From contig OX578145.1 of assembly GCA_951213105.1 (NCBI GenBank), forward strand, positions 11,414,707 through 11,478,706: 64,000 bases of DNA. The letters run 5' to 3'. Position numbers and translations under genes: made by a program. The notes under the pieces were generated by a model, which was given only the letters and a program-made list of their open reading frames with translations, did no database searches and was not told the DNA's origin. Of this stretch, positions 60,951-64,000 are shown piece after piece. This DNA comes from Amaurobius ferox. Its lineage: Eukaryota > Arthropoda > Arachnida > Araneae > Amaurobiidae. Within the stretch, counting starts at the first letter, position 1. Each line of letters begins with the position of its first letter.

Positions 60951-61786
60951 CAGAGTGTCCCAAAAAGATTGAAAAGCACTTTAATTCTTTACCTGTTGGA
61001 GATAAAGGGACAATGTAAATTGCAAAAATATTGAAAGTGAGGTAGGAAATAAGACTACGTTAATGAAATAGTCCTCCCATTCATTTTCAAAAAGTTAACT
61101 TTTTAAATTTTTATACGACCCCCTTAGACAAATTTGGTCAATTAGAAATTTGTTATTTTTAATGCAACATGATCATTAAAAATAACCACATATCTGTATA
61201 TTTGAAATCAAATGAAATATGATAAAGGAAAAAAATCTGACTTATACCACTTTTCCGTACCATATGAAAGGCTGATCAGTGAAAATAGGGATCATAAACA
61301 AATTGACGATGGAAATTGTTTAGATAAAAAAGTACTTAAAAGTACTTAATTATTAAAAAGTACTTAAGAATCCGTGATTGCATCGTGAGCCTACGCGGAA
61401 TTTGCAAAAATGTCTCCTATGTAATCATCCAATTTTATCTTTTTTGTGATATGACACAAATTTATATTTCTAATTTGATATAGAGTCAATTCACAATGTT
61501 CAGTCTTCAATTAAATATAACTCGCTCAATTTTAAATATACAGATATGCGGGTTTTTTTAATGATTTTGTTGCATTAAAAATAAAAATTTTCTGATTGAG
61601 CCAATTTGTCTGAGAGGGTCGTATAAAAATTAAAAAAGTGTAACTTTTTGAAAATGAATGGTAGGACTATTTCATTAACGTAGTCTTATTTCCTACCTTA
61701 CTTTCAACATTTTTGCAATTTATATGCCCACTTATCTCCAACAGGTAAATAATTAAAGCGCGTTTCAATCTTTTTGGGACACCCTG
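60951..61786. mobile_element. Foldback MITE, 836 bp
   Basis: CAGAGTGTCCCAAAAAGATTG at the left and CAATCTTTTTGGGACACCCTG at the right are flanked by TA. Inverted similarity extends about 265 bases on each side (for example gtaggaaataagactacgtt / aacgtagtcttatttcctac). The spacer is noncoding. The ends suggest a mariner-group transposase. Confidence 0.85.
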
Positions 61787-61788
61787 TA

Positions 61789-64000
61789 TAGCTTTTACTA
61801 TGGTTTATTATGTAGTGCCTTTCTGTACATCAAATAGTATAGAAGACTGTATAAGTCTTTTTGAATTTCTTTCGGAAGTCAATTGTCGGGAGAAATGGAT
61901 TAAAGTAGAGACTTTTCAGAGAAAGTTTGAATACGTGCATAATTTCGGTACACATTAAACTGTCAACATGCATAGGTTGAAGTGTTGAAGGGCCAGACCA
62001 CACGACCAACCCTAAGGCTAATGGTTGCTAATTGTGTGGCCATATATATAGGTTGAAGTGTGAACATTTTAAATCTATCTTGTTCTTAATAATTAAGAAG
62101 TTGTTGATTTTTCCCAAGAAAGTTCGTATACTGTATAATTTCGTCACAAATTAAACTATTATACTCTATTATGAGCAAAAACGAACCATCACTGCTAGTT
62201 GACACAATCAAACATGGCAAATATTGGCTGTGGTTTATATAATTTGTATATAGCACAATAAATTTAAAATCTCCATATATTTTCATTAAAAATTTCATAT
62301 TGATATCTATAAAGAATATTTTATGTTTGTTTACATTTTATTGTATATAAAGGTAAATTAAATTTAATTTTGAAATACTCCTGAACGAAGCTGGAAATTT
62401 TATCTAGCAGTGTATAAAGGTCAGGCTAGCAAATTCACATCATCTACCTCTACGGTCTTTTAAATCTTCATCTTGTTCTAGCTGTCACCGCTAGATGGCG
62501 TTACATAACATCTTTTGCGGCTGTATCGTGATTTCCACTTTTTAACACTAAAGAAGGGGGAAATGAACGGGCATTTAAGATAAAGGTGGCTATGAACAGA
62601 CAGAGATAAGGAGACGGAGAGATGAAAGAAAGTGAAGAGAAGAGAAAGGTGTGCAGAAATGGAGAGGTCATAAGAAATGACTGAATGAGCATAAAAGCCT
62701 AATATCGTTGAAACAAAGTGACAACACACATCGGTCCCGAGGACGGAATAACCAAAGATGAATGAGAATTGTAACAATGATGTGGAATAATGTACCTAAT
62801 TATTAATTAATATTAAAATGATGTCATTAACAACAAATTGAATCATTAACAAATGGGTTTGGTATCACATAAATCTTTAGGATCTGTCACTTAACTATAA
62901 TTATATTAAGTTGTGAAAATTAAGTGTAATAATAAATATTTTAAATTAAATTGTGAGCAGTTATTGACTTCCCCCACTAATGAAATTTTCTTACAGTGAA
63001 ACTTGTCCATGGTGTTCTGTATGCAGCAGCAGAAAATAGGTCGGTTTAGTTAAAGCAATGGGTAGTGAATATTAACAAGAAATTGCGGCAATAAATTTCA
63101 AATTTAATAAACTGTTTAACAAGCAATCGTAAATCAACTAATTAATAAATGTGTCTCTCAATTTATTCCCCAACTTTATAAATAGTAATTACTTATTAAT
63201 TAATGATTACTAGAAGATATCATAACAATTTTCATAGATAGTGCTTTTAAACAAATCTGAATCAAGTTCTATTAAAAAAACTCAACTTTAATTTTAAATT
63301 AATTTCTATTTCTCTAATAAGAATTCTATCCCATTTCAAATACACAATTATTGAAGATTTTATCTGTTCGTTTTATTTCACTCACACTGGTGAAAGATGT
63401 TTGCGATTGGGTATACGTCAGATTAAAGTTATATTTGAATTGTTTAGTTCTAAACATATTTTTGGCGGCAAAATTTTTGCCATACCATTATTTTTATTAA
63501 AATATTTTCCTTGGTTTCATTTACTTTTCATCTTTTAATATAGATACAGATTAAATAATGACTGGCATGAATTCAGCATCCAATGCCGGAGAAGATAAAA
63601 AGGTTTACTAAAGGTTTTCCATTTCCGTTTATTTTTCAAAGTCCAATTCAAAAATGTTCATTTAAATTTTAAGCATGGCTACAAAATTAGCTTGGTAAGG
63701 AGAATTAAATGCTTAATAATTCCGTCAAAAATTAAGTGTATGCACCATTTGACACTCTATGAAAACACGTTCATAAATTTCTTGTTCTAAATGCTCTATT
63801 GTAAAGTTTTAAAATTTTCACGAACTTAAAGTTGAATTAAAACTACTATTATTAATGGAGATGCATTCAAAATTGTATACCATTTTTAAAACAGTAATTT
63901 ATAGTAGTTTAAAGAAGCTATAGAAGGTGCACTTTTACTCTCTGCACCCCTCTAACTTCAATGTACAGCGTCTATATTGAGAAAAAAATTACTTTTCATC
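61789..64000. other. AT-rich sequence to the window end
   Basis: A purine-rich stretch (about 62555-62670, gagagatgaaagaaagtgaag) creates a long Leu/Ser-rich open frame on the minus strand, which I regard as low complexity. No gene was recognised. Confidence 0.45.

Noticed and set aside
62478..62777. 99-codon Leu/Ser-rich frame on the minus strand
   Set aside because: It is opposite a purine-rich low-complexity tract; the hydrophobic look comes from CTT/TCT triplets.

Overview
The window looks like a AT-rich arthropod nuclear genome, most plausibly a spider or other chelicerate. The reasons are intron-rich single-gene content, many decayed Tc1/mariner copies, long TA and GT microsatellites, and a calcitonin-type arthropod neuropeptide. 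The taxon is inference. No bacterial gene, CRISPR array, rRNA or intact tRNA gene is visible.

One host gene is supported. It is on the + strand and spread over at least 18 kb: small exons at 33368-33475, 37756-37821 and 48038-48154, and a probable last exon at 51516-51546. All internal junctions are phase 2, and the internal exons are multiples of three, so any combination stays in frame. The third exon encodes a KR-flanked peptide of 32 residues with two cysteines, a CDY motif, an FW.S motif and a Pro end followed by Gly-Lys-Arg-Arg, which is the layout of an amidated arthropod calcitonin-like hormone. The exon with the start codon and signal peptide was not found and may lie upstream of the window.

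Almost everything else is mobile DNA. (1) Four decayed Tc1-like elements: 11917-13105, 20833-22205, 23555-25060 and 42599-43525. (2) A 2.2-kb element with about 490-bp terminal inverted repeats (13461-15660) carrying a TGCDTT/CXC-domain gene with one nonsense codon and an apparently inverted N-terminal piece. (3) Three solo LTRs of one family with clean 4-bp target duplications (3526-4146, 32345-32873, 36760-37401). (4) Small inverted-repeat elements at 20232-20605, 30055-30578, 34757-35752, 39482-39988, 44808-45755, 59996-60538 and 60951-61786. (5) Two abundant families, here called R1 (ten copies) and R2 (six copies), which have a terminal hairpin, subterminal repeats and an internal GT or GTCT microsatellite; I infer that they are non-autonomous Helentron/DINE-like elements. 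(6) A LINE reverse-transcriptase fragment (4812-4988), tRNA-derived sequences (27380-27451, 42080-42151, 42462-42533) and satellite-like repeats R3 (13110-13440, 50920-51370, 56530-57580).

Layout: 1-33 kb is upstream intergenic DNA or 5' intron filled with repeats. From 33 to 52 kb is the peptide gene, with introns that hold a pogo-like element, a solo LTR, a foldback, a Tc1 copy, a mariner-derived MITE and R1/R2 copies. From 52 to 64 kb there are R1, R2, R3 and MITE sequences with no recognised gene.
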